DNA of 64,000 bases, from assembly GCA_000940995.1 (NCBI GenBank), contig CP005973.1:992001-1056000 (forward strand), given 5' to 3'. Within the stretch, counting starts at the first letter, position 1; each line of letters opens with the position of its first letter. This document shows positions 35,357 through 44,546 of the stretch, piece after piece. Below the pieces are notes generated by a model. That model had not been told where the DNA came from and ran no database searches. It worked only from the letters and a program-made list of their open reading frames with translations. Source of the stretch: Photobacterium gaetbulicola Gung47. Lineage in GTDB: Bacteria > Pseudomonadota > Gammaproteobacteria > Enterobacterales > Vibrionaceae. The position numbers and the translations under genes were made by a program.

Positions 35357-36517
35357 TCACAGAAGGCGGCAGCCTTCGCTCAACACCCGCCTGGCGATGA
35401 TCAGTCGCATAATTTCGTTGGTGCCCTCCAGGATCTGATGAACCCTGACATCCCGGAAATAGCGCTCTAAAGGGTACTCCTTGATATAGCCATAGCCGCC
35501 ATAGAGCTGAAGGGCTTGATCACAGATACTAAACCCCACATCAGTGGCAAACCGCTTGGCCATCGCACAGTACGCCGTGGCGTCTGGTGCCTTCCTATCC
35601 AACTGATAAGCGGCATATCGCACTAGCTGCCGTGCCGCAATCAGCTCCGTGGTCATGTCAGCAAGCTTAAATTGCACAGATTGAAACTCAGCCAGTTTGT
35701 TGCCGAACTGCTTGCGTTCAGTCACGTACCGGCCCGCCTGCTCAAGGGCTTGTTGAGCGGTACCGATAGAGCATGTAGCGATGTTGATTCTTCCGCCATC
35801 TAACCCTTTCATCGCAAACTTGAATCCGTCTCCTTCATTACCCAAAAGGTGGCTAGAGGGAATACGGACATCCTCAAAAGTTACGGCTCTGGTCGGTTGA
35901 CTGTTCCAGCCCATTTTGGGCTCTTTGCGACCGTAACTGATCCCATCGGCATCAGCGGGAACCACAAAGGCAGAGATACCCGAAGCCCCTTTTTTACTGG
36001 GATCCGTTCTTGCCATCACTACCAGTACATCGGTATCCCCCGCCCCAGAAATAAAGGCTTTGGCTCCTCGGATAACATAGTCACCGCCTTGTTTGATCGC
36101 AGTCGTTACCAAGGACGCAGCATCCGAACCGGCATTGGCTTCTGTCAGGCAATATGATCCCAAGTTCTCACCATTAACAAGCAGTGGACAATACCTCGCT
36201 TTGACGTCATCGGTAGCAAAGCTGGCAATCATCCACGACACCATATTGTGGATGGTCATATACGCCGTGGTTGACGTACACCCCATTGCCAATTGTTCAA
36301 AAACAATCGATGCATCAAGGCGTGGCAGCCCCAAGCCACCTTGTTCCTCGGGAACATACAGACTCAAGAAACCCATATCTCCTGCTTCCCTCAACACGTC
36401 CTTAGGGAAGATCTGTTTCTCATCCCAGCCAGCCGCATTGGGGACAAGTCGATCCTGCGCAAACTGCCGTGCAACATCGGCAAAAGCACGTTGGTCTTCT
36501 GTCAGAGAAAAGTCCAT
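35357..36517 (-). CDS. ivdC: acyl-CoA dehydrogenase, isobutyryl/2-methylbutyryl type
   Basis: A 386-residue FAD-dependent acyl-CoA dehydrogenase. The flavin-binding block is YCLTEANAGSDAAS, and the catalytic base is the Glu of QILEGTNEIMR near the C-terminus, the position used by short/branched-chain enzymes but not by isovaleryl-CoA dehydrogenase. Context in the valine/isoleucine operon supports isobutyryl-CoA and 2-methylbutyryl-CoA as substrates, with electrons passed to ETF. CAAGGAG precedes the ATG. Confidence 0.9.
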   Translation of the reverse strand: MDFSLTEDQRAFADVARQFAQDRLVPNAAGWDEKQIFPKDVLREAGDMGFLSLYVPEEQGGLGLPRLDASIVFEQLAMGCTSTTAYMTIHNMVSWMIASFATDDVKARYCPLLVNGENLGSYCLTEANAGSDAASLVTTAIKQGGDYVIRGAKAFISGAGDTDVLVVMARTDPSKKGASGISAFVVPADADGISYGRKEPKMGWNSQPTRAVTFEDVRIPSSHLLGNEGDGFKFAMKGLDGGRINIATCSIGTAQQALEQAGRYVTERKQFGNKLAEFQSVQFKLADMTTELIAARQLVRYAAYQLDRKAPDATAYCAMAKRFATDVGFSICDQALQLYGGYGYIKEYPLERYFRDVRVHQILEGTNEIMRLIIARRVLSEGCRLL

Positions 36518-36547
36518 ATCCGCTCCTTGTCTCAGGCTTGATTCCGC

Positions 36548-38056
36548 TTAACGCAAGTTTATGGTCATATTAGGGCCATCGGGAATATCTTCATCAAACC
36601 AGCGCGCCGTTACCGTCTTGGTTTCGGTATAGAATCTCACAGCCTGCTTACCGTAAGCATGCAAATCGCCATAGAAGCTACCGCGCCAACCGGTAAATGA
36701 GAAAAACGGCAGCGGCACAGGAATGGGGACATTCACACCGACTTGCCCGACTTGAATCCGGTGCTGGAACTTTCTCGCAGCGGCCCCGCAGGCCGTAAAA
36801 ATGCTTGTCCCGTTACCATATGGGTTAGTGTTAATTAAGGTAATTGCCTCATCCAGGCTATCAACGGCTATGCATACCAATACCGGACCAAAAATCTCCT
36901 GCTGATAGATAGCCATATCTGTTGTCACGCCACTGAACAAGGTCGGGCCGAGCCAATTACCGTCAGGATACCCCGCAACGGTACAGTTCGAACCATCGAC
37001 TTCGCAAACTGCGCCTTGTTGCTTGCCTTGCTCGATAAGTTGCAGCACACGCTGTTTTGCTGCTCGGCTGATCAGCGGGCCATACGCGGCCTCGCTATTA
37101 TTCGATGGACCAGGTTTCACTTTTTTCATGGCAACTTTCAAATCGGGAATAATTTCGTTGGCATTTCCAACCAACACAGCAACAGAAATCGCCATACAGC
37201 GCTGCCCAGCCGCCCCAACCGATGAACCAACGAGATGATTGACAACTTGTCCCATATTGGCGTCGGGCATCACCACCATATGGTTTTTGGCTCCGGCAAA
37301 CGCCTGGACACGTTTCAGATGGTGTGTCCCAGTTTGGTAGATATGCCTGGCGACAGGTACCGAGCCGACAAATGAAATCGTTCGGATATCAGGATGAGCT
37401 AACAAGTAATCCACTTGTTTCTTGCCACCATGGACAATTTGCAGTACGCCTTTTGGTGCCCCCGCAAGCTCAAACAGTTCGGCCAATCGCATCGCTGTCA
37501 GCGGGACTTGCTCGGAAGGTTTCAAGACAAAAGTATTCCCAGCGGCAATAGCCATCGGAAACATCCACAGTGGGATCATAGCTGGAAAATTAAAAGGGGT
37601 AATACCGCAGCATACCCCTAGGGGCTGAATCAGAGAGTAACTGTCGATATCCGCTGCCACATTTTCAACGGTTTCCCCCATCATTAAACTGGCAATATTC
37701 GCCGCTTGTTCAACCACCTCGATACCGCGCCAGACATCACCTTTGGCATCGGCAAAGTTCTTTCCCGTCTCGCTGGACAGTATCGCAGCCAACTCGTCAT
37801 GGTATTCTTTCAGCAATTGCTGATAAGAGAGCATCAAGCGGGCTCGCTCGGGCACAGCAACTTCGCGCCAGGTTTCAAAGGTCTCCGCGGCACTGGCGAT
37901 AGCAGCGTCTATCTCTCGCTCCGTTGCACAGGGAACGTTGGCGATCACTGAGTTAGTTGCCGGGTTCGTGACCTCAATCCAGTGGGTTGAGGACGAATGG
38001 ATGAATTCTCCGCTAACGTACAAGGGTACCGGAGAAATAAAGTTTGCGTCACTCAT
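36548..38056 (-). CDS. mmsA: CoA-acylating methylmalonate-semialdehyde dehydrogenase
   Basis: A 502-residue aldehyde dehydrogenase superfamily member. FNFPAMIPLWMFPMAIAAGN, FVGSVPVARHIY and the catalytic Cys in GAAGQRCMAISV are the MmsA forms; most other aldehyde dehydrogenases have Gly-Gln-x-Cys in another setting. It converts methylmalonate semialdehyde with CoA and NAD to propionyl-CoA, the end of valine breakdown. The ATG at 38056 follows AGGAGCCAAT; an extension to 38143 would run into the thiolase gene. The thiolase stop is 13 bases upstream. Confidence 0.95.
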   Translation of the reverse strand: MSDANFISPVPLYVSGEFIHSSSTHWIEVTNPATNSVIANVPCATEREIDAAIASAAETFETWREVAVPERARLMLSYQQLLKEYHDELAAILSSETGKNFADAKGDVWRGIEVVEQAANIASLMMGETVENVAADIDSYSLIQPLGVCCGITPFNFPAMIPLWMFPMAIAAGNTFVLKPSEQVPLTAMRLAELFELAGAPKGVLQIVHGGKKQVDYLLAHPDIRTISFVGSVPVARHIYQTGTHHLKRVQAFAGAKNHMVVMPDANMGQVVNHLVGSSVGAAGQRCMAISVAVLVGNANEIIPDLKVAMKKVKPGPSNNSEAAYGPLISRAAKQRVLQLIEQGKQQGAVCEVDGSNCTVAGYPDGNWLGPTLFSGVTTDMAIYQQEIFGPVLVCIAVDSLDEAITLINTNPYGNGTSIFTACGAAARKFQHRIQVGQVGVNVPIPVPLPFFSFTGWRGSFYGDLHAYGKQAVRFYTETKTVTARWFDEDIPDGPNMTINLR

Positions 38057-38069
38057 ATTGGCTCCTAGC

Positions 38070-39272
38070 TTAGTCAGTCGTACCCACTTCAACGGCAATG
38101 GCAGTGGCTTCCCCCCCGCCGATACAACAAGCTGCAATGCCACGCACCGGGCGGCCGATACTTTGGTGTAAGCGGTTGAGACGATGGATCAGGGTGACAA
38201 TGATTCTGGCCCCGCTCGCACCAATAGGGTGCCCAAGGGCACACGCCCCACCATCGGGGTTGACACGTTCAGGATCAATGCCGAGTTCTTTGGTGGCAAT
38301 CTGGGTGACCACGGCAAACGCCTCGTTAATTTCCCAACTGTCCACTTGCTCAACCGACCACGAAAGCTTATCAAGCAACTGCCGGATGGCATGAACAGGA
38401 GCAACCGTAAACTCAGACGGATGCCGTGCATGGCTGGCATGGGCGGCGATAACAGCTAAAGGCTTGTGGCCCTGCTGCCTAGCAAGTTTGCCGTCCATTA
38501 AGATAAGCGCGGCAGCTCCGTCGGAGATGGAACTGGAATTGCCGGCCGTCACCGTTCCCCCCTCAGCAAACGCCGGGCGAAGGACGGGAAGTTTGGTCAG
38601 ATTAATTTCATTAGGGTGCTCATCTCGGCAAACAACCACGTCCCCTTTGGGGTTGGCAACCTTGATCGGGATGATTTCACTCTCAAACCACCCCTGCTCT
38701 TGGGCAATCAACGCCCTTTCCACCGACTTAACCGCCCATTTATCCATACTCTGGCGGGTGTAATGGCGCTCATCGGCCACTTTTTGGGCATAAACACCCA
38801 TCAGATCACCATCGTAGGCATCCTGCAAACCATCAAGGAACATATGATCATGCAATGTACTGTGCCCTAATCGCAGGCCGGAACGAATCTTGCTCTGCAG
38901 ATATGGCGCATTACTCATGCTCTCCATCCCACCGGCAACTTCGGTCTGATTGGTTCCCGCCAGAATAGCATCGTGGCCCAGCATGACACTCTTCATACCA
39001 GACCCACACACTTTGTTGATGGTGGTACAGCCAATATTGTCTGGTATCCCTGCTTTTAGCGATGCTTGTCTGGCAGGAGCTTGCCCACAGCCAGCCAGTA
39101 GCACATGGCCGATCAATACTTCATCTATCATTTCTGGCGAAAGCCCGGAATGCTCTAATGTGCCTTTGATGGCAATACTACCCAACTCGGAAGCGCTAAA
39201 TGACGATAGCTCCCCTTGAAAACTGCCGATAGGTGTTCGGTTTGCCGCGATGACCCACACTTCCTTACCCAT
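38070..39272 (-). CDS. ivdA: acetyl-CoA acetyltransferase (thiolase), first gene of ivd operon
   Basis: A 400-residue thiolase: nucleophile Cys in NKVCGSGMKSV, His in GGACALGHPIGASG, and second Cys in CCIGGGEATA. In this operon it should cleave 2-methylacetoacetyl-CoA (isoleucine) to acetyl-CoA and propionyl-CoA, and may also use acetoacetyl-CoA from leucine. The ATG at 39272 follows AGAGGG by 8 bases; the frame is open to 39344 but that part lies upstream of the ribosome site. The promoter and LiuR-type operator are at 39314-39360. Confidence 0.92.
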   Translation of the reverse strand: MGKEVWVIAANRTPIGSFQGELSSFSASELGSIAIKGTLEHSGLSPEMIDEVLIGHVLLAGCGQAPARQASLKAGIPDNIGCTTINKVCGSGMKSVMLGHDAILAGTNQTEVAGGMESMSNAPYLQSKIRSGLRLGHSTLHDHMFLDGLQDAYDGDLMGVYAQKVADERHYTRQSMDKWAVKSVERALIAQEQGWFESEIIPIKVANPKGDVVVCRDEHPNEINLTKLPVLRPAFAEGGTVTAGNSSSISDGAAALILMDGKLARQQGHKPLAVIAAHASHARHPSEFTVAPVHAIRQLLDKLSWSVEQVDSWEINEAFAVVTQIATKELGIDPERVNPDGGACALGHPIGASGARIIVTLIHRLNRLHQSIGRPVRGIAACCIGGGEATAIAVEVGTTD

Positions 39273-39313
39273 ATCAAAGCCCTCTTGGTGTGCTGTATCT
39301 CTGCAGGCGATTT

Positions 39314-39360
39314 CTTGACGTTTACGTAAGCATAGCACTAACATTTACGTAAACGTTAAG
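39314..39360. promoter_or_regulatory. LiuR-type operator with divergent promoters
   Basis: Two 16-base arms, CTTGACGTTTACGTAA (39314-39329) and TTACGTAAACGTTAAG (39345-39360), are inverted with 15 of 16 positions matching and a 15-base gap. TTTACGTAAAC-type palindromes are the known motif for the MerR regulator LiuR. On the plus strand TTGACG and TAACAT are 18 bases apart; on the minus strand TTAACG and TATGCT are 19 bases apart, the long spacing usual for MerR-regulated promoters. So both operons can be controlled from this element. Confidence 0.75.
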
Positions 39361-39420
39361 AAACAATTCCAATACACATTGCAGCTGTAAAGCCATTACC
39401 TAACATTGGGGGCAAGCAAG

Positions 39421-39813
39421 GTGGAAACGTTCAAAATAAGCGAGTTAGCCAGAGAATTTGACATCACCACCAGAAGCATCCGTTTCTATGAAGATGTGGG
39501 ATTATTGCAACCCGAACGGCAAGGTAATACACGCATCTATCAACGCCGCGACAAAATCAGGCTCAAACTGATTTTACGTGGCAAAAGGCTGGGTTTCTCT
39601 CTGGCCGAAATTCGTGAACTGTTTGATTTGTACGACACCAACCAAAGCTCATCGCAGCTCAACAAAATGCTCAATATCATCGACACCAAACAAGAGGTAC
39701 TGCAACGCCAGCTTGAAGATATCAACGTGGTGATGACAGAGTTACAGATTGCGCGGGACAAGTGTCTGCAGGCTTTAAATACTCAAGTTGCCAATAATCA
39801 GCACAAGCCTTAA
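39421..39813 (+). CDS. liuR: MerR-family regulator of branched-chain amino acid catabolism, LiuR
   Basis: A 130-residue MerR protein: helix-turn-helix and wing in the first 70 residues (ISELAREFDITTRSIRFYED), then a coiled-coil dimer helix (LNKMLNIIDTKQEVLQRQLE). It starts the leucine operon and is divergent from the ivd operon, the layout of LiuR. I favour the GTG at 39421 because the MerR domain begins there; a TTG at 39406 would add five residues. It probably binds 39314-39360 and so controls its own gene. Effector expected to be an acyl-CoA intermediate, which is inference. Confidence 0.9.
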   Translation: METFKISELAREFDITTRSIRFYEDVGLLQPERQGNTRIYQRRDKIRLKLILRGKRLGFSLAEIRELFDLYDTNQSSSQLNKMLNIIDTKQEVLQRQLEDINVVMTELQIARDKCLQALNTQVANNQHKP

Positions 39814-39836
39814 TCCCTCTTACAACCGGAGCGCTT

Positions 39837-41006
39837 ATGAGAGATAGCTTCACTCCCTTAAATTATGGCCTCGGTGAGACCATCGACCTGCTACGCGAGC
39901 ATGTCAATGGTTTTGCTGAGCAGGTCATTTGCCCTCTCGCGACAGACATTGATAAAGCCAACCAGTTTCCCAACCATCTTTGGCCGTTAATGGGTGAAAT
40001 GGGATTGTTGGGCGTCACTGTCAGCGAGGAGTATGGTGGTGCCGATATGGGCTACCTTGCCCATGTTGTGGCGATGGAGGAGATCAGTCGTGCATCGGCC
40101 TCTGTCGGATTGAGCTATGGCGCCCATTCCAACCTCTGCGTCAATCAAATATATCGCCATGGCAGCGATGAGCAGAAAGCCAAATATCTCCCCCCACTGA
40201 TCAGTGGTGATCATGTCGGTGCGTTGGCAATGAGCGAACCCAATGCAGGGTCGGATGTCGTCAGCATGCAACTCAGAGCCGAGAACCATGGTGATCATTT
40301 TATTCTCAACGGCAGCAAAATGTGGATCACCAACGGTCCTGACGCCGATACCATTGTGGTCTACGCAAAAACCGCACCGAATAAAGGCTCACACGGTATT
40401 TCCACCTTTATCATCGAGAAACAATTTCCAGGCTTCAACCATGCGCAAAAACTCGACAAGCTTGGCATGCGCGGATCCAACACCTGCGAATTAGTTTTTG
40501 ATAACTGCGTAGTACCGGCAGAAAACGTGCTCGGGGAGCTCAACAAAGGCGTGCAGGTTCTTATGAGCGGCCTGGATTACGAGCGTGTGGTTTTGGCCGC
40601 AGGCCCCCTTGGGATCATGAGAGCCTGCATGGATCTTGTGCTGCCCTACGTTCACGACAGAAAGCAGTTTGGTCGCTCAATTGGCGAGTTCCAGCTCGTC
40701 CAGGCTAAAGTCGCTGATATGTATACCCGAACCAATGCGGCCCGCGCCTATGTCTATACCGTCGCTAAGGCGTGCGATCGCGGTGAAGCCACCCGCAAGG
40801 ATGCTGCCGGTGTCATTCTCTATGCAGCAGAAATCGCAACCCAGCTCGCACTCGACACGATCCAGCTGCTGGGAGGAAACGGCTATATCAATGAGTTTCC
40901 TGCAGGACGCCTGCTCCGCGATGCCAAGCTCTATGAAATTGGTGCAGGTACATCAGAAATACGCAGGATGTTGATTGGACGCGAGCTTTTTGAAGAATCC
41001 AAGTAA
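39837..41006 (+). CDS. liuA: isovaleryl-CoA dehydrogenase
   Basis: A 389-residue acyl-CoA dehydrogenase. The catalytic Glu is in GLDYERVVLAAGP, the helix position special to isovaleryl-CoA dehydrogenase, and the C-terminal site where other family members keep Glu reads IGAGTSEIRR. Flavin block: MSEPNAGSDVVSM. It converts isovaleryl-CoA to 3-methylcrotonyl-CoA in leucine breakdown, passing electrons to ETF. 23 bases after liuR, with an ACCGGAG ribosome site. Confidence 0.95.
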   Translation: MRDSFTPLNYGLGETIDLLREHVNGFAEQVICPLATDIDKANQFPNHLWPLMGEMGLLGVTVSEEYGGADMGYLAHVVAMEEISRASASVGLSYGAHSNLCVNQIYRHGSDEQKAKYLPPLISGDHVGALAMSEPNAGSDVVSMQLRAENHGDHFILNGSKMWITNGPDADTIVVYAKTAPNKGSHGISTFIIEKQFPGFNHAQKLDKLGMRGSNTCELVFDNCVVPAENVLGELNKGVQVLMSGLDYERVVLAAGPLGIMRACMDLVLPYVHDRKQFGRSIGEFQLVQAKVADMYTRTNAARAYVYTVAKACDRGEATRKDAAGVILYAAEIATQLALDTIQLLGGNGYINEFPAGRLLRDAKLYEIGAGTSEIRRMLIGRELFEESK

Positions 41007-41015
41007 GGACGGAAG

Positions 41016-42620
41016 ATGGCAATAATAAAGTCTACAGTCAACCGAGACGATACCTTTTTCTCTAACAATTTTAAAAAACTGGCCGAAGTTGTCGACCAGC
41101 TGCAGACACATGTTGAAGCCATCAAACAAGGCGGTGGTACAAGCTCGCAACAAAAACAGCAGGACAAAGGCAAGCAACCGGTGCGAAGCCGAATCCAGGC
41201 GCTACTCGATCCTGGTAGCGAATTTCTCGAAATCGGCCAATTTGCTGCTTGGAATGTTTACTCCGAACCGATCCCTTGCGCAGGGGTCGTCGCAGGGATA
41301 GGCCGGATCGAAGGGATAGAATGCATGGTGGTAGCCAATGATCCGTCGGTCAAAGGGGGAACCTACTACCCCCTGACAGTAAAGAAACACCTTCGAGCGC
41401 AAGAGATTGCGGAACGGTGCAACCTGCCCTGTATCTATCTGGTCGATTCCGGTGGTGCCAACCTGCCCCATCAAGCCGATGTGTTCCCCGATCGCGATCA
41501 TTTCGGTCGAATTTTTTACAACCAGGCAAGGATGTCCGCCAAGGGTATCCCGCAAATAGCCGTTGTTATGGGATCCTGTACCGCAGGTGGGGCCTATGTC
41601 CCCGCAATGGCCGATGTTTCTATTATCATCAAAGAGCAAGGCACTATTTTCCTTGCGGGTCCTCCCCTGGTAAAAGCGGCGACTGGCGAAATCGTCACTG
41701 CAGAGGAGTTAGGCGGTGCCTATGTACACTGCAAAACTTCAGGGGTCGCCGACTACTTTGCCAACGACGAGCAACATGCGATAGAACTGGCAAGGCAAGC
41801 TATCGAAAGTTGTGGCCTTCCTTCGTTTGCACCATTGAATCAAAGTGCCGCGGCTCCACGTTATCCTGCAGACGAACTGTTTGGTATTGTCGGCACCGAC
41901 TTGCGCACACCATTTAACATCAGGGAAGTGATCGCACGTATTGTCGATAACTCAGAATTCGATGAGTTCAAGACACTATACGGTACTACGCTGGTATGTG
42001 GTTTCGCCAAAATCTTCGGCCAACAAGTAGGCATTGTCGCTAACAATGGCATTCTGTTCTCAGAATCAGCTCAAAAAGGTGCTCACTTTATCGAGTTATG
42101 TTGCAAGCGCAAAATCCCCCTGCTGTTTTTACAAAACATCACCGGTTTTATGGTTGGCAAGAAGTGTGAGTCGGAAGGAATTGCCAAGCACGGAGCAAAA
42201 ATGGTGATGGCTGTCGCGTGCGCCGATGTACCCAAGTTTACCGTTATCATTGGGGGATCATACGGGGCCGGCAACTATGGTATGTGCGGCAGGGCTTACA
42301 GTCCCACCATGATGTGGATGTGGCCCAACGCCCGTATATCTGTGATGGGGGGGGAGCAGGCTGCGGGGGTTCTTGCACAGGTCAGTCGCGACAACAAGCA
42401 ACGTAACGGCGAAAACTGGTCCGAGGATGAAGAGGAGGCGTTCAAACAGCCAATACGCGAGCTGTATGACCAACAAGGGTCCCCTTACTATGCCAGTGCC
42501 AGACTGTGGGACGATGGCATTATTGATCCACGTGATACACGCTTTATTGTTGGCATAGCCCTACATGCCAGCCAAAGAGCACCGGTATCGGATAGCACCT
42601 TTGGCATATTTCGAATGTGA
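41016..42620 (+). CDS. liuB: methylcrotonoyl-CoA carboxylase, carboxyltransferase (beta) subunit
   Basis: A 534-residue acyl-CoA carboxyltransferase with N- and C-terminal crotonase-like halves: LVDSGGANLPHQADVFPDRD and MGSCTAGGAYVPAMAD in the first, GSYGAGNYGMCGRAYSP and WPNARISVMGGEQAA in the second. These wordings are those of MccB. It transfers CO2 from carboxybiotin to 3-methylcrotonyl-CoA. The reaction needs a biotin carboxylase/biotin carrier subunit (LiuD), which is not present in this window. Spacing of nine bases from liuA shows co-transcription. Confidence 0.94.
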   Translation: MAIIKSTVNRDDTFFSNNFKKLAEVVDQLQTHVEAIKQGGGTSSQQKQQDKGKQPVRSRIQALLDPGSEFLEIGQFAAWNVYSEPIPCAGVVAGIGRIEGIECMVVANDPSVKGGTYYPLTVKKHLRAQEIAERCNLPCIYLVDSGGANLPHQADVFPDRDHFGRIFYNQARMSAKGIPQIAVVMGSCTAGGAYVPAMADVSIIIKEQGTIFLAGPPLVKAATGEIVTAEELGGAYVHCKTSGVADYFANDEQHAIELARQAIESCGLPSFAPLNQSAAAPRYPADELFGIVGTDLRTPFNIREVIARIVDNSEFDEFKTLYGTTLVCGFAKIFGQQVGIVANNGILFSESAQKGAHFIELCCKRKIPLLFLQNITGFMVGKKCESEGIAKHGAKMVMAVACADVPKFTVIIGGSYGAGNYGMCGRAYSPTMMWMWPNARISVMGGEQAAGVLAQVSRDNKQRNGENWSEDEEEAFKQPIRELYDQQGSPYYASARLWDDGIIDPRDTRFIVGIALHASQRAPVSDSTFGIFRM

Positions 42621-42629
42621 GGCAGCAGT

Positions 42630-43472
42630 ATGAATTCACATGGCACAAATCACCAATCTTCTCCGCCAGATCTTGGTAGCGACGCGGTTCTATTTGCCAT
42701 TGACGAAAAAGGCGTCGCCACTATGACTCTGAATCGCCCAGAAAAAAACAATGCCTTTGATAGCCAATGTATTTCCACCATGTTGTCCATCCTACTTCAG
42801 CTTAAGACTAACCCCCAGGTCAGAGCCCTAGTCTTACGGGCAAGCGGCAGCCACTTTAGTGCCGGAGCCGATTTAAATTGGATGAAGTCTCTCGCGCAAT
42901 TCAGCATGGAGGAAAATATCCAGGATGCCGAAAAACTTGCCGAGTTACTTCACCAATTGGATACACTACCTGTACCGACAATAGCCTTGATACAAGGTGC
43001 AGCCTTCGGTGGTGCGCTGGGCTTGATATGCTGCTGTGATATTGCCATCGCCAGTAAAGATGCTCGCTTTTGCTTGAGTGAAGTCAAACTCGGGCTGGCT
43101 CCGGCGACAATTGGCCCCTATGTCTGTCGAGCCATGGGGCAACGGCAAGCCAGGCGCTATATGCTCACCGCTGAGCTCATTAGTGCAACACAAGCCAAGG
43201 ATCTCAATATCGTTCACAAGCTAGTACCCGGCGTCCAGCAGCTGGATCAGCGATTGGAAGGTTTCATTCGCCAGATTGTGACAAACAGCCCCAATGCGAT
43301 TCGTGAGGCCAAATCACTTTGCCACCTCTGCGAGTCGCCAACCATTGATTATCCACTACGACAGAAAACCAGTGAAATAATTGCTCAATTGAGAGTTTCC
43401 CCAGAAGGACAAGAAGGCTTAAGTGCTTTTTTGGAAAAACGTCAACCTAACTGGCTTGCTCATCATGATTAA
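42630..43472 (+). CDS. liuC: methylglutaconyl-CoA hydratase
   Basis: A 280-residue crotonase: oxyanion segment FSAGADLNWMKSLAQFS, the long GAAFGGALGLICCCDIAIA stretch and LSEVKLGLAPATIGPYV. The substitution of the first catalytic Glu region (GGALGL rather than GGxCEx) is usual for 3-methylglutaconyl-CoA hydratases. It adds water to 3-methylglutaconyl-CoA to form HMG-CoA. The protein is full length and ends normally; the start of liuE overlaps its last eight bases. Confidence 0.9.
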   Translation: MNSHGTNHQSSPPDLGSDAVLFAIDEKGVATMTLNRPEKNNAFDSQCISTMLSILLQLKTNPQVRALVLRASGSHFSAGADLNWMKSLAQFSMEENIQDAEKLAELLHQLDTLPVPTIALIQGAAFGGALGLICCCDIAIASKDARFCLSEVKLGLAPATIGPYVCRAMGQRQARRYMLTAELISATQAKDLNIVHKLVPGVQQLDQRLEGFIRQIVTNSPNAIREAKSLCHLCESPTIDYPLRQKTSEIIAQLRVSPEGQEGLSAFLEKRQPNWLAHHD

Positions 43473-44394
43473 ACGACCAGACACTTCCTGCGACTTTCCT
43501 AAGTCTGTTTGCATTTACGAAGTTGGGGCTCGTGACGGGCTGCAAAATGAAACCTGCTTACCTAGCCAAAGTAAGATAAATTTTATTAACTTGCTGTCAC
43601 AATCCGGCCTCAGTCATATCGAGGCCGGGGCTTTCGTCTCTGCCAAACGTGTCCCTCAGATGGCCGATTCTCTTAATGTAATGCGAGCCATCAAGCGACA
43701 AGATAATATTACCTATTCCGCCCTCACCCCTAATATCCAAGGCTTCGAAATGGCCCTGAGTGCTCGGGCCGATGAAGTTGCCATTTTTGCGTCAGCCTCT
43801 GAAGGCTTCAGCCAACACAATATCAATTGCTCAATCAGCGAGAGTTTAAAGCGCTTCGAGCCAGTGATGGCGTTGGCGCAGCTTCACGGTATTCCTGTAA
43901 GAGGCTACTTATCGTGTGTTATCGATTGTCCTTATGATGGCCCGACCCCAGCAAACCAAGTACTGCAAATCACCGAGCAACTAATCGGTATGGGCTGTTA
44001 TGAAGTCTCCCTGGGAGATACTATCGGTACAGGTACCCCTTTCAAAGTTGCCAACTTACTGGACACCATCAATAGTCAAATCCCAAGCCGTAAAATTGCC
44101 GTGCATTTTCACAACACTTGGGGCCAAGCCTTACCAAATATTTATCAGGCATTATCGATGGGGATCGATACCATAGATGCCAGTGTCGCAGGGTTGGGAG
44201 GTTGCCCATACGCACCAGGGGCGAGCGGCAATGTTGCCACCGAGGATGTCGTCTACCTGTGCCATCAATTAGGGATCGAAACGGGTTTAAATTTAGACGT
44301 CTTGGCTGCTGCAGGATGGATGATCTGCCAGCAACTCAACATATCACCACGCTCCAACGTATCTATCGCGATGAAAGCTAGACAGTTACAGTAA
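43465..44394 (+). CDS. liuE: hydroxymethylglutaryl-CoA lyase
   Basis: A 309-residue TIM-barrel lyase: start motif EVGARDGLQNE (metal and catalytic Arg/Asp), FVSAKRVPQMADS, GDTIGTGTP, HFHNTWGQA and the glycine loop with catalytic Cys in AGLGGCPYAPGASGN. It splits HMG-CoA to acetyl-CoA and acetoacetate, the last step of leucine breakdown. The ATG at 43465 lies within the liuC 3' end (8-base overlap) without a good ribosome site, so translation is probably coupled to liuC. In most relatives liuD stands between these two genes. Confidence 0.93.
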   Translation: MIKRPDTSCDFPKSVCIYEVGARDGLQNETCLPSQSKINFINLLSQSGLSHIEAGAFVSAKRVPQMADSLNVMRAIKRQDNITYSALTPNIQGFEMALSARADEVAIFASASEGFSQHNINCSISESLKRFEPVMALAQLHGIPVRGYLSCVIDCPYDGPTPANQVLQITEQLIGMGCYEVSLGDTIGTGTPFKVANLLDTINSQIPSRKIAVHFHNTWGQALPNIYQALSMGIDTIDASVAGLGGCPYAPGASGNVATEDVVYLCHQLGIETGLNLDVLAAAGWMICQQLNISPRSNVSIAMKARQLQ

Positions 44395-44410
44395 ATCGTG
44401 TTGCCCATGC

Positions 44411-44441
44411 AAAAAAAAGTGGTAACTGCAATAGTTACCAC
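44411..44441 (-). terminator. rho-independent terminator of the minus-strand 93-residue gene
   Basis: GTGGTAACT-GCAAT-AGTTACCAC is a perfect 9-bp hairpin; on the minus strand it is followed by eight T. It could also slow plus-strand transcription leaving liuE. Confidence 0.85.
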
Positions 44442-44508
44442 AAACTCACCATGAGCTACATTTCTATCCAAATCTACAGTAACAACGAATATTGAGGCTC
44501 CACTGTTC

Positions 44509-44538
44509 GTTGCATGGTTGCATGGTTGCATGGTTGCA
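44509..44538. repeat. 8-bp tandem repeat, 3.75 units
   Basis: The unit GTTGCATG is repeated three times and followed by GTTGCA. It lies just after the 93-residue minus-strand gene, before its terminator. Confidence 0.9.
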
Positions 44539-44546
44539 ACGCTAAG

